Shown one piece after another: positions 48,289 through 61,865 of a stretch of 64,000 nt of DNA. Both the position numbers and the translations under genes were made by a program. Source of the DNA: Jackrogersella multiformis. Taxonomy: Eukaryota > Ascomycota > Sordariomycetes > Xylariales > Hypoxylaceae. The stretch is taken from assembly GCA_902806575.1 (NCBI GenBank), contig CADCXD010000005.1, forward strand, positions 496,001 to 560,000. The letters are read 5' to 3'. The notes below the pieces were generated by a model. The model searched no databases. It saw only the letters and a program-made list of their open reading frames with translations, and was not told where the DNA came from. Each line of letters opens with the position of its first letter. Position 1 is the stretch's first letter.

Positions 48289-49817
48289 TCATGGTAAGGC
48301 CACGTGCGAGGTTGCGACGGACCAAGTGAATTTTGGTGTTGTTCCGTGGTTTGGCACGGTTCAATTTTTCCCTGGCCAAAGAAAAAGGAAGCCACTACGA
48401 TTTTTCATTTCCTGTTTTTGACCCAAGGCCGTTGAGCATTATTTGATGCACACGGGGAGAAAATACGAAGGAGAAGAAGGAACAGGAGGAGGACGAGGAA
48501 GAGCAAGGTCGTATCATCTAAGGTCTATCACCATTATGATAGATGATCGAGGTGTATCACCGACACGAACAGCTCGAGAGACAGCACAGACTTCCGAACA
48601 CGAGAATCGAGACGACGAATTAACATACGACCAATAGCCTCTACCTCTATAGACTTAAATTCTTTATGTATAAACCGAATACCTACACGTACGACCTGGA
48701 GATTCTGTTAATGAAACATTCACAAATACTGGCGGCGATCGTGGGCTATTTATTTTGCTTACACGAAAATAGAATCTAAGATACTAAAGACGGCGGATAC
48801 AAGCGATACCCGGCAGACCTTTTATTATATTCAGAATCTGGCATGTGTATTCCCCATTTATAGCATGGGAATAGCATCTATTTTCTAGATTCATGCTTAG
48901 AGCGAAAACTGCCCTTAGCGATGATTTACAACATCGTTATTTGTCATTCAGTTTTCTTTTGTTTTAGACTGTTTCTATATTTGTTTCCTTATTTTCGGCC
49001 TCCTTCCTAGTTTCTCCAAAATACCTATGTTCACATACTGTTTTCCATGTTTATTAATTATTGCATTGCCGTTTTCATCTTCACGATTCATCGACTTGCA
49101 TGAGAGCATGAAACATCTGGGTGGGAGGAAGCGATTCGACTCAAAAAAGACTTGTCACGGGATAGAGGTAGCGTGTGGTGTTTGGGGCTGGGGGTCTGGG
49201 ACGCGAGATACCACTTGCCGAATTTTTCTGTTTTATTTTATTTTTTAATGCTTTGTATTTTTTTCTGCAGGATGTTGTGGTTGGGGGCTCGTCATGCTAG
49301 GACATGGGGGAACTGAGGTCCATGGGCTGGCGAGGGTCTATTCATATGGATAGGTGCTAGCTACAACTGTACTGAGGTATCTAGGTTGGTAGGGTGCACT
49401 GGGAACTAGGAATTGGGTACTGGATAGGGCGGCTCACCGACCTTGCTACGGAAGGAGGATCGTGGGAAGCACGAGGTAGTTAGTGCCAGAGTGCGTGCGC
49501 TCATTCTCTATCGTTGTATTACCTGCCTACTATCTTTCCACCTACAGTACCTAGATACACTACAATACAGTACTCCAACTCCAACTCCAGCTCCGACATA
49601 ATTTCGAATCAAGCGACTCGAGTTTCTATTTTGACGAGCCCTTGTGCGCCCAGTTCATTTCTACAGTGCCTAGTTGCTGGCATAACGGGGCGCATGTAGG
49701 TCGTCGTCCTGCCATTGGCCGGCTAGCTGGCAGCTCTCCCAGATTAAGTTAGACCGCTCCTCCTTGACCCGGAGCGTCGGGTCGGGTCGGGTCGCAGATC
49801 GGCGAGCGTTGGTGAGA
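48289..49817. other. Forkhead 3' flank and intergenic DNA
   Basis: No gene is supported. Repeated GGGTC units (GGGTCGGGTCGGGTC) at 49779-49793. Short frames such as 48443-48637 are purine-rich artefacts. Possible transcript-end A/T words occur near 48655-48680. Confidence 0.35.
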
Positions 49818-49839
49818 GGGGTAGGGGTAGGGTCAGGGG
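49818..49839 (+). other. Potential G-quadruplex
   Basis: Four G-runs: GGGG (49818-49821), GGGG (49824-49827), GGG (49830-49832), GGGG (49836-49839), with loops TA, TA and TCA. Short loops and long runs make quadruplex formation plausible. No gene is adjacent within 1.5 kb. Confidence 0.6.
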
Positions 49840-52800
49840 TTTTCGGACCAGGGGGAAATAGACTGGTTTTTTTTTTTACAGCGATATGGGATTAGACTCG
49901 TGTGGCAGTAGGGGTGGGGAAGGCGGGGGTAGAGGAGCCAGATCTTGTTGAGAGGACTTGGGAGATGGGAGATGGAACCACGCCTAGGCTAATCTTGGAT
50001 GCATTCTTGGAGTCCATGGGGTTCATAGCACCCTGGACAGAATAGAGCGGCTACTTTAGGTAGCTTAGGAGGTACCTAGGTAGTGTACACTAGGAGCAAC
50101 TACACGCGAATAGAGGACATGGCAGGTGGGTACTGAGGTACAATACAGTATAATACATACACTGTATGGAATAATTGTGGGATTGCCCTCGGCACCGGAG
50201 GCACACTGGACAATGCGATGGTTTTAGTACGGCCAACTTGCATCATGCGAGATGTTGTGGAGTAGCAGTGACTAACTTGGCTTAGCAGTCTTTGTTCTCA
50301 TAGGTAGGCACTTAGCTGGGTAAGTAGTGTGATTATGAGTAAATCGTAGGAATATGACTTATTGGGTAGTTTATTGGAGGGTATTTTATCGAACTGTAAT
50401 AGTCTTTGTCTTCCTATTTGGGGGTGCCTGGTAATGATGATACCTTCAGATAGAAGAAGCACTGTTTACTAATAATTCCTCTTGGAGGACATAACCTAAT
50501 AACACTGATGGCGTGCTTGGTGTGGAACGATATGACTAAGTAGAAGAATCACTCAGAGCTTCCATTACATACGTAGCTAGTTGGTGTACCATCTAGGGAG
50601 GCAAGATAATTCGGCAAATAGAAATAAGAATAAACGACCTGAGATATAAGCTTCTGACAACAGGGCCGCTAGGTTAGTGCTTACCGAAGAAACAACGGAT
50701 TTCGATTCTTCATTGACTCAAGCTCGCGTGCTTGTGGCTCGACCTGCCTCCCTATTCTAGCCTTCCGTCGCGTGTCGATTTCTGTGGGGACGGGGGTATC
50801 TTGATGAGATGAGACATTGTACTCGGCAATGTGTTTATGTTTATTATTTGGATTTTTATCGATTTTCCTCTAACCATGTACGGCATGCTGAATATGTACG
50901 TAAACATCCAGGTACAAAATATATAAAATCAGAACTCAAATGTAATGTACTTTGAGCGATCGCGTCTAGGCAGTGTTGAGAGCATGCGAGTTTTTCCTCG
51001 ACGTGCAGGGAAAACCCCCTACTCCCTAATATCCCACGGGGGGTTTCTCGACGACTTCATTTACAGGTGCGCGCAAACTCCACTTAAACTGAGGGCTGGT
51101 CGCCGAGCTCTAGCCAATAATCGCGGTCTGGCTCGTAAGGCGATAGCGAGTGCCAAGATGCGTTCCGTGAAACGCCTATGAAGCCAACGAGATGAAGGCT
51201 GCCTACCGCTGTCACTGGTTTGAGGTAGAGTCTACAGTGCCGGTGTCCTTTCGTAGATAGCCCATTATTACCACGCTTTCGCTAAGTAGTGTAGGCAAGG
51301 CACACGGTCTTTTCTCTCTCCTTTTTTTTCTCGCCTGGTATTGTAATACCCACTGGCTCTAAACTCCTCTAACACAACAAGGCATAGCACAAGGCCCGAG
51401 ACTTTGGTCCCATCTAAGGTCCATGATCCTCGCTAGAAATGACGTGAAAAGAGGGGCGAGAAGATCAAAGCTTGGGGGGGGAGATGGACGAACGGGGGGG
51501 AAATGTAGTTGCTAGCTAGCGAGAAAAATGCCTCAAATTAGTGCTGCCATGGCCCATGATGATGACCACATCGCGGTTCATCTCTTCGGCTGGTTTCGGT
51601 GGAGTAATAGGGACTGGGTTATGGTGGGAAAGAAGAGGAGGCAGGATCCAAGAGCGATATCATCGCAACCGTCATCATTATGATAATCACATAGCTATAG
51701 ATATTGCTACAGTGCTTACTTACCTACCTCTGCATGGCGCGGCTACGCACGAAGGCATTCTGACTTGACCGCTGACATGTGGTGCTGCAGAGCGAAGTGG
51801 AACCTTTAATTTCTTTCCTCTACGCATATGGACGCATGCCCTCATTGCCCTGCATGTGTGTGTAACGAGCGGCCATGCGTCTCGTCCTCCAGGTCGCTCA
51901 TTCGTTACATGTTCGTGGTATTTCGAAGAAGAAAAAACCCCCGTTGCAAGTTCTACCCACACCGAGCTCTGGAATAGCTTCTCCGGTCTCCTGCTACTAT
52001 GTAACTGTGCGACTTACGTGCTTAAAGCTACTCTATTTCGAGCCTGCTAGGCTGAGAGGAGAAGCTCGCAGCTGGTGCTTTCGTCGCATGCAACGCATGC
52101 CACATTCTCTTCAGGGGTGAACCCCCCATCCCTGGGCTGCTCTGGTCCCCATTGTTTCTCGACCACCCTAGCGACCCCCCTACCTCGACCTACCTAATCT
52201 CTTGAAGAAAAGAGAACAGAGAGCATGAGAGCTTAGCACATTCATCTCTCAGGCTCCGCAGCGCATAGTAGGTATCACCGCCTCCTCCTCACAGCCCCCT
52301 CTTCCCCAGAGTGGACTTGGGAGTCCTCCACACATTCATACCTACATACCCCCTTAAGACATATACACACACAACGGGCGGGAGTCCATGCTTTGCAAGC
52401 CTGTCTAGGGAGTTACTTGTCACTAGTACCTAGGTTATCACTTACAGTTCTATTACCTACCTACGCTAGGGGTACCTAGACAGCACCTAGATATCCCACT
52501 TTGAACTACGTTGCAGACACGGAAAGTCTCCTTTCGATCTGACTAACCTTACGTACCTACCTAAAATCTACGTGGTCGCGTCGGACAAGGTGTGGCTTCG
52601 TGCTTGCTTTGCGCGCGGGTGATGGGGGAGCTTATTCGACGGGAACGCACACAGAGGCAGACAGACACATGCATACATACATACATACAACGTAGGTTAG
52701 GTGGTATGATATAGAATTTCGTGGATATCTGATATCTGGTCGCGGGATTATCTCGAGTTGTTGAAGTAGACGGCTCCGTAGCTCTTGGGGGGCTAAAGGA

Positions 52801-55525
52801 GGCATGTGCGGTAAGTATCGTTAGGTTGTACAGCTCCGTACAGGACTAAACGAGGGGAGCCGTGCTGGAAAGTCTCCGGCGTCTCTTTGCCGAAGGCTGG
52901 CCAGGCGGATCGAGTGGGAGGCGAGGAGATAATCTGAGGTCGCCGACTAAGCTACACTTATAGTTTCTAACGCACGAAGCCTAGAAAACTAAGGTTGTTA
53001 AATATATGGTGAGTGTGTAATTCGTTAGCTGTTCTCAACAGTTCCAACGTACCCAGTCTCCTAAGTGATGTCGATGAGGCGTAGCACACGATGTTCATAC
53101 TCTACCCCCCCAACCGCGATTTTGTCATTTTCCACATCGCATTACAATTATGTACGTAATGAATGGCATGATCATGTGTATTATGTATGTATGTTGGAGT
53201 TGTTATGCTGATCGTCACTTGTCGCTCGCATATTCATATAAGTTTCGAGTAGCTTTGCATATGCCGTCTAAATGGAGAATGGGACACTTGCTCCGGATAG
53301 TAGACACGGCTCCTTGATGAAGAGGGTCACTTCGGCTCTTCTGCCGGGAGGTGATAGGTTACTTGTCAGAAAATTCCGCCGGATTTGTTTAGAATCCAGT
53401 TTATCTACCTCACTTACCAACATATAATAGCTAAGTCGATCTGGATCGTCAGTATACTGCATTTCGATGACTTAAAATCAAGACACGTGAATCCTGAGTT
53501 AATAACTAACCTAACTGCATTTTCTTGTAAGAATTGACTCCCAATTCTTTGGACAGCCATCCTCGTTCGGACTCCTAGGTACCTAACTTAGTCGGTAATA
53601 TCCCGGTAGGCAGGATGCTTAAGGGGAATCCCCATGGTCGCTTGCGTTATCTTGATCAAGATGGGAAAATCTCGATTAGGGTAAGTGACAGTTGACCGAT
53701 TGATGAATCCGTACATCCGTAACATCCATAGGGAGACGATGCCGGGTCGGAGTTTTAGAGAAAGAAAAAGGCCCAGGGACCTAGCTGGGATTTCTATTTC
53801 ATCTTTCTTTTTTCTTCTATCTATGGTGTCTTAATGCTAGCCTTAGCGTAGCTTGCTAGTGAGTTTCTTTCTTTTAACCTAGTTGGTATTTCCCCTTTGC
53901 TTTCAGAGGCATCCCTTTTTTTTCTCTGTCTATTTTCTTTAACTAATACTTTATTCTTGGTCTTGACTCATTTATTTCGTAATACTCGACTCTCTAAAAA
54001 TACTTCGGCTCTGCTACCACCCGGGGATATTTCTCTTGCCGTGTCTCGCCGTCCGCGTAGCGAGACGGATCGGGTCTCGGGTCACTCGAACACAAGGATC
54101 AGCGTCAGATTATTAAAGGCTGGAGAGCACCACGTCGTAAGTATCGCATTTAGATCAGTACGTCGCATCAGATAGTCCTACGGTTCACATACACGTAGTC
54201 TTGCGTTGCAATGGTGTGAGTATATTCTAGCGCACAAGGGACAGGATGTTCTTAACGTGGATGGTGGCTCAAGGAAAATGTGTAGGAGAGAGAGACCGAT
54301 TTAGTATCAAGGGGTACGCTAGAGTTACCATATTTGGGCTCGCGAGCCACAAGCACCTGGTGTCAACCCCAGTGTTACTGCTAACCCTACCCGTATCCGG
54401 CATCACCAGCACACGTATATGGTATAGGCACACACACACCTATGTACTATATCCCCCCAGGTCTTAGAACCGCAGAGCCTCTTTCCCGTAGTATCTAGTA
54501 CAATTACTATTATTCTCGATGTTACCCTGACTCTCGATGACAGCTGTCGTGACCCGCCTCGCGTCTCACAAATGCGAACTGTTCTTTCCTCTTACTCTTA
54601 GTTCGCTAAATTTAAATCGTGTGGCTTTTTCTTGCAGACAACTTGGAACAGCTCGGTTGCCAGGCTGGCTTCGATGGTTTAGACGGTGTGGGCCTTACTT
54701 AGTCGGTGGGATACATGAGTTCTACGCACCATGTCTCCTCGCACAGTATCTCTCAAGCTTTGGGAACGGAGAGCCAATTGACATGTTCAACCACCCGTTT
54801 AAGTGGATGGTAGTCTCTATACCACGATTGTCGAGCTAGGGTCATCAAATCCCATTCTTGTTACCTAATTTATAGCAGGGGCTATGTGTAGCTTCGACTT
54901 AAGGATTGATGGAGAGGGAAGTAAGGAGGTATATAGGGCTTAGTAGGGATTTGAAATCACTGAAGCACCTTGATGCTAGCGTCATGTTTCCACTGTCTAG
55001 GGGTCGGGACAGCCAATGCTAACGCCTGTAGCCCAGAAGATAGCTAAGTGTACCCTTCTAGTCGGCCCGTCGAGTCTAGCGCGGCATCTGTGATAACTCG
55101 TTTTCTTCTTATTCTTTAGTTTACTCTCTTCTGTAACGGATGGGCCCTTTTCGGATGTAGGCGAGATATGAGACACCTTGATTCGAGTCGTGGAAGAGGC
55201 TGGAGGGCGCTTGTAGATTTGTTTGCTTGATACGCGGCAATGGGGACCGCGACAAGCGCCTACAGTGGTCAAAGCAGTAACTGATGTAGACGAATTAGGT
55301 CGACTGACGGAGACCCATTGGAGAATCCTTGTGTAGTACATTCAGCGGTCTACGCTGCTAGTTGCTCTTAAATATACAAGCTACTTACATCATAAACACC
55401 TTTGGTTGAGAAGTAAAACTAGCTACCTAGGTATGTAACTACGCACATCTTTAACTGGCCCACCGGACGTTCTCGGCGAAAAGTATTTTGCAGATAGATC
55501 AATATAATTCGACCTATAAGATAGT
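49840..55525. other. Long gene-poor stretch of normal composition
   Basis: About 5.7 kb with no protein-like frame; the longest frames (50945-51181, 53897-54175, 54537-54839, 54997-55341 minus) show no recognisable motif, and several lack an ATG. It contains a CATA microsatellite near 52671-52690, G-runs near 51474-51501, and scattered ACCTAGGT palindromes (50068-50082, 52425-52565, 53574-53585). It could hold non-coding RNA or a decayed gene; nothing can be assigned. Confidence 0.4.
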
Positions 55526-55530
55526 CACGG
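55526..55530 (+). repeat. Target-site duplication CACGG, left
   Basis: CACGG directly precedes the left LTR and is repeated at 61861-61865 directly after the right LTR. Five bases is the usual duplication length for fungal LTR elements. Confidence 0.9.
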
Positions 55531-55841
55531 TGTGATAAGGGTAATAGAGCTTGGAACTGTAGTTTAATTTCGAATAATAATTCTTTATGGTCTTAAGGTC
55601 CTTGCCTTCTTCTTCTTCTTCTTGCGAAGCGAGGCGTAATGACTTATATGTATGTAATTTGAATATTTTCTTAAGCGTTATTGGCGCTTTTTTAATTTTA
55701 TTGGTTTAATTTTATATATATTAATTAAGTTTTTTAATTAATCTTATTTAATAGCTTTATTTTATAAGTTTTAATATATTTTATATTTATTATTTATATA
55801 TATTAATTATACTTTACTTTATAAAGTTTATTTATATAATA
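55531..55841 (+). repeat. Left LTR, 311 bp
   Basis: The first ~110 bases (TGTGATAAGGGTAATAGAGC to GAAGCGAGGCGTAATGAC) have normal composition. From about 55660 the sequence is AT-converted. Where the right LTR reads CTTCGTGGAGCC, this copy reads CTTTATAAAGTT. Confidence 0.92.
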
Positions 55842-58800
55842 TTAATTTTTTCTTTTTTAATGTTTATTTTTAAGTATATTTTATAATTATAAAATTATAA
55901 GGTTTATTAATATGTTATTTATGGAATAGTTTAATTATTATTTTTGTTTTTTTATTAAATATATATTTATAAGGTTTTTAAGTTTAATATTTTTTAACCG
56001 GTTAATTTTTTTATTTTATAAGATATTTTATTTTATTTTAATTTTTAATAAAGTTTATTATTTATTTTATTTAATAGTTTTTTAATTTTATTAAGGCTAT
56101 TATACGTAAGATTTAATTAAGGTTAAGAAGTTTTTAATTATTAACGTAATAAGGTTTAATAAGTAAGATATAAAACGAGTTATATATTTTTTATTCCTTA
56201 AGAAAAGTAAGTTTTATTACGATAAGAGAGATTATTTATTAAATTTTAAAAAGGCTTAAAAGCTTTTTATTTAATTTTTTAACGAGGCGTTTAGTTTTAA
56301 TATTTTTTACGTTTAATATTACGAATTAATTTATTTTAAAAATTAATATATCCTTTTATCGTTTATTAATTTATTTCTTTATTTATTAGTAGTTTTATTT
56401 TAAGTGTTTTTATATATTTTAATACATTTATATTATTTAATATATATATAACTTATTTTTAAAATTGCGTAAAGTATTTATAAGAAAATTATAAATTATT
56501 AAGTGGTAATTATAATTAATATAAAAGGAGGTAAGTTATATTAATAAGGAAGTAATATTATTATAAGTAAATTTTTTTAATTATTTATTTTATAATTAAC
56601 GAAAGTTTTAAAATAAACTTTTAGAATTTAATTAAGGCGTTTTATTTGTTTATTAGTTTATAAGTAAAATGTAATATTTATATAAAACTTAATACTTATT
56701 AATTTAAGAAAGTTTTTTTAAATATAAGACGTAAACTTAAAATCTTTATTAGAAATAATATTTAAGGGTATATCGTATAATTTTTAATATTATTTAACGA
56801 AAATTTTAATTAAGTTATTAGATTTTTTGGATTTTTTTTTAAAAGGAATAAAGTACGTTATTTTAAAGAATGAATTTATTATTATTATTAATTAAGATTT
56901 ATAATATAGTTTTATTAGTTAAAGATGTTTATATAAAGCGTAATAAGGGATTTTATTTTATTAACATTTTAAATAATATTTTTAATATTTAATTATTAAA
57001 AGTTTTAAGTAATTAGTTTTAAGGTTTTATTTATTTGTATATATTTAGCGATAAGAGTATTATATTTAATGGAAATGAATTTTTTTTAAAGTTTTATAAA
57101 TATTTAAAGTCTTTTTTTTAATATAAAAGGTTATTTTATAAAATAACGTTTTTAAAAAGATTTTTAACCTACGTAACGTATTTTAAGTTATTAATAATTA
57201 TTTTTTTAATCGTTTAATAAAATCGGGAGCTTAATTAAGTATAATAAAATTATAAAGTTTTCTTAATATAATAAGGATAATTATTAAGAAGGCAAATAAA
57301 ATTCTTTAAAAATATAAAAAATATTTATTTTATAAGATCGATTTTATAAATTAATTTTTAATTTTTTCCTTTTTAAGTCGATATTGCAATAATTTTAAAA
57401 AAATATCGGCTTTATTATTTTATTTATTTAATCGGTAATTAATTATAAATTAATATAATAAAAGTTTTTATACTTATTAAATTTAGCGTTAATTTAGAAT
57501 TTTAATTATTATAAAGTAAGTTAAGTTTTAATAATTTAAATGTATTTTAATATAAGTTTATTTTAAAAAATTAAAGTAAATTATAATAAAGGCTTAAATA
57601 AAACGGAATTTAAGTTTTTTAAAGGATTTATTTATTTTTTTAGTTTATTTTTAATCCTTTTTATTTTCTTTATTTACGTTAATAATTAATTTTATTAATT
57701 TTAATAATATAATTAAAAAAGTTTATTTCTTAAATTTTTAAAAAGTATTTTTATAAGTTAATTATAAAGTGATATTTTATAAATCTTCTTAAGATTTCTT
57801 TAACGATTTTATCGTATTCTTTTATAATATTTATATAAATAAAAAAGTTATTTAAATATATTAAAAGATTTAAATTAATAAAGTTTCGAAAGATATTATT
57901 TATTATAAATTAAAAAGTTATAAGAATATTAATTAATTTAAAGAATATAATTAAGTATTTAAAAAGATCGTACTTATATTAAAAGATTATTTTTTATTTA
58001 TCTCTTTTTTAGATTTTAATAAAGTAAAATTTTAATTTAAAAATAATTTTAGTAAATTATTTTACAATTTTAAAGCAAGCTTATAATTTAAATATTAAAG
58101 GTATAAAGTATCGGATAGGAATAATAATATTATTTAAATTTTTATAATTTATTATAAATTAAAAAAAGTTTTAAAGATTTAATTTATTTATAAATATTAT
58201 ATAAAATAAAATTAATTTTTAAATATATTTATTATTAAATATTTCGTTTAATTATAATTTTAATGTATTAAATTCTTTTTTATTTATAACGTAAAAAGGT
58301 TTTTAAAAAGGTATTTTTCCTTTTTAAAAATCGATAATATAATTTTATAATTAATAATTTAAAAAGTATTATTTTATTTTCTTTATTATAATATATATAA
58401 ATTCACAGAATTCTTTAAAAACGTTTCTTAATATTTTATTTACCTTAATATTCCTTATTATTATTATGTTAATTAATTTCTTTAAATTATATAAAGTTAA
58501 ATTAGTATAATATTTCCGATAATAAAATAAATTAAACTTAATCTTTTTAAGATTTAAGAAAATATTTACGAGTTTATAAATTTCCATTTATTATTATAAT
58601 ATAATAATATCGCATTTATTATTTAAAGCGTTTAACTTAAAATTAATTTTAAAAAAATGGTTTTTTTAATAATAAAAGATAAAAAGATCGGTATAATAAC
58701 GTTTTATAAAAATAATTTAAGTTAAGTTAAAGGTTAATATAAGTTATATATATTATCTTTTAATAATTAATAACTTGTATTTCTTTACTTTAAAAAAAAA

Positions 58801-61549
58801 TATTATTAAAATTAAACTTTTTAAATTTAATAATATTTATATTCGGTATTTTTTTTTATTATATATTAATATTATATTAATAATAAGTTTATATTTTAAA
58901 ATTAGTTTTAAACGAGATTTTTTTATAACTTTTATCTTATTTTTAATTAATCTTTTAATTATCGCAACTCGGTATATTTTACCTTAATTTAATTATAAGA
59001 TTTAATAAAATATAACGTTAAGGCTATTTAAAAATTTAAATCGAAATCTTTAATTTTTATAATTTAAGGATAAAATAATTCTTATAAAGTTATATTTATT
59101 CGTACCTTTTTTTATAATAAAAATATAAATTAAGTATTATTATTTCGGGGTCGTTTTACGGAAAATTTTTTATTTAAGTTTAATAATAAATCTTTATTAT
59201 TAACGTTCTTTTTAATAAAATAAAAAAAGATTTAATAATTATCGCGTTTATAACGTTAATAAGATTTCTTATCTTTCTTTTATTAATTTATATTTATTTA
59301 ATTAATTCCTTTTAAAATATCTTTATTATTAAATTAAACTTTATATTTTTAATTTAATTTTAACTTATTTTCGTTTTTAAGTTTATTGTTATTTCTTAAG
59401 GATTAATTTTAGCCCGGATTAAAGCGATTTTCCTTTTTATAATTAACTTAACTTAATTTTAAGGGCTTTTAAATTAAAACAAGCCCTCTTTTTTTAAAAA
59501 TACCAGGATTAATTAATATATTTTTATATATTTAACTTACTTTTTAAATAACGGCGAAAAATTCTTTATTTATATCCGGAAGTTTTCTTTATTTAAAATA
59601 AATTAATTTAATAATTTTATTAAAAAAGGTTTTAACGATATAATTTTAAAACGTCGTTTTAAATTATTAAGTTACTTTATTAAAGTTTAATAACTTAATA
59701 AAATATTAAGTAATATTCCTTTAATATTTAAGCTTATTTTTTTTTTAAAGTTACGATGCCTTTTTAAAAGGTTTATAAAACGTTCTTAAAAAGTAATAAT
59801 ATATACTACTTAAATATTAAAAACCTTTAATCACGTAATTTAATTTTTACGTTATTAATATTATAATTATACGTTTTTAAATAATAACGATTTAATTTGA
59901 TTAATATAATAAAAGTTTTTTAAAACAATTTCGTATATATTTTTAAGTATACCTTAACCTTTATTTATTAAATTTAAAACTTTAAAAGATCCTTATTATC
60001 GTAAATAATAAGTTTATTAAATTATATTAAATTAATAATAATTATAGCATAAAAAAATAAATTAATCGTTTTATAGCTTTAAGTAATTAATTATTATTGC
60101 TTTAAAGTAAAAGATTTTCGTTATTATTTAAAAGCGTAAGATTACCTTAAAGTAATTCTTTAAAAAGATTTTTAAGTAATTTAAAATTCTAAGATTAATT
60201 ATTAAAATTAAAATCGCTTAAATTATCATTAAATACTCCGGCGGCTTTTTTAAGGAAAATTCCTCCTTTATTTCCTTTAAATATAAAGGGGTTAACTTTA
60301 ATAAAATAAAATTATATTTAAGCCTTTTTAGTTATTTTTTTAACTTAAACTTATAAAAAGGATTATAAAAAAAGAAAATTCCTTATTTAAACTTTTAAAT
60401 TAAAATACTTAATAAATAATATTTTAAAATATATTAAATCTTTTCGATCGAAAAGATTTAATTTAATTAACATCTTTAATATAACACGCCTTTTAATACT
60501 CTTTAAAACGAAATTAATATTAATTAATTTATTAAAAATTAATTAAGTATTAAATTTATTAAAAACGGCTTAAATAAAAAATTTTAAGTTATTAAATTAA
60601 TAGTAAGTTTTTACGTTAATATACGTAAGGTTTATATATTTTCTTATAAAAAATTATTAATTTAAAATTCTTTAATATAAACTTAATTTATTACTTTTTA
60701 TTAAAGATTTTTTTACTTTTTAATATTTTAATAATAATTAATTATTTCCTTAAGCTTATTAATAACTTTCCATTAAACTTAATTATTTTATATATATTAA
60801 GTAATTATACCTTAAATTTATTATAAAAAATTTAAACTAATTTATTAAATTTATTATTTAAAGTAAGTTATTTATTCGTTTATTAATATTATATCGGTTT
60901 AATTAAATTAAATCATTATATTATAAATTATTTAAATTATATAAAAAGATTATTAAAATTAACTCCGATATTATTAATATTAAGAATATTTTATATAATT
61001 ATTTTATAATCTTAAAAATTATAAAGGATTATAATATTATCGTTATTAAATTAAAGTAATCCGGGAATAAAAAAAAGGTCTTAAAGTAATATATTCTTCA
61101 TTTTAAATATTTTAATAAAAAACTGCGTATTAAAACGTCGTTTAATCTTAATAAGTTTTTATAAATAGCAATTTTTTTAAGTTTATTTTTAACTTTAAAG
61201 TCTTATAAAAAATTATTATTAAAAACTTAAAAAATTATTCGTCGTTTAACGAAAGAAGTAATTTAAGATTTTATAAATTAATAAATAATAAAATTAAAAT
61301 ATAAGTGTTTAACTTAAATACTTACGAAATAATAAAATATAAAATTTCCTTTATAATTATAATAATATATATAATAATAAAATTAATAAATAAAATTAAT
61401 ATAATATACTTTAATAAAAAGCTTTTTTAAATAAATTAATTATTTATAACTAATTAAAATAAGGTAATTTTTTAAAAAAGATTAATTTTTTTCCGAAAAG
61501 CACGTACTTTTTTAAGAATAAAATTTTCTTAAAATATAAAAGAATTATT

Positions 61550-61860
61550 TATAATAAAGATAATAAAGCTTAAAATTATAATTTAATTTTAAATAATAAT
61601 TCTTTATAATCTTAAAATCTTTACCTTTTTTTTTTCTTCTTATAAAACGAGGCGTAATAACCTATATATATATAATTTAAATATCTTCTTAAACGCTATT
61701 AACACCCTCTTAATCCTATTAATTTAATCTTACATATATTAACTAAATCTTCTAATTAACCTTATCTAATAACTTTATTTCATAAGTTCTAACATATCTC
61801 GTATTTACTAACTTACATATATTAATCATACTTTGCTTCGTGGAGCCTATCCGTATGACA
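61550..61860 (+). repeat. Right LTR, 311 bp
   Basis: Complementary damage to the left copy: its first ~170 bases are AT-converted (AAGCTTAAAATTATAA where the left has GAGCTTGGAACTGTAG), while the outer ~150 bases keep many C residues and the last ~45 are unmutated (TTTGCTTCGTGGAGCC...). Confidence 0.92.
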
Positions 61861-61865
61861 CACGG
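61861..61865 (+). repeat. Target-site duplication CACGG, right
   Basis: Exact copy of 55526-55530; it joins TATGACA of the LTR to GGGAATT of the host DNA. Confidence 0.9.

Larger units (their letters stand above)
55531..61860. mobile_element. LTR retrotransposon, complete ends, RIP-degraded
   Basis: Two same-orientation 311-bp repeats (55531-55841 and 61550-61860) begin TGT (TA-converted in the right copy) and end ACA (TATGACA in the right copy). The element is flanked by an exact 5-bp duplication, CACGG, at 55526-55530 and 61861-61865. Together these define a 6,330-bp LTR retrotransposon. The interior is RIP-converted and no gag or pol can be read, so Copia versus Gypsy is open. A pyrimidine-rich run right after the left LTR (TTAATTTTTTCTTTTTT, 55842-55858) would be a polypurine tract if the element reads on the minus strand, so that orientation is weakly favoured. 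Confidence 0.93.

Noticed and set aside
54997..55341. 114-residue minus-strand frame beginning MYYTRILQWVS
   Set aside because: Basic low-complexity composition, no recognisable motif and no supporting leader; likely chance.
903..61860. AT-rich blocks as a regional centromere
   Set aside because: Blocks are separate, bounded by defined transposon ends and interleaved with active-looking genes.
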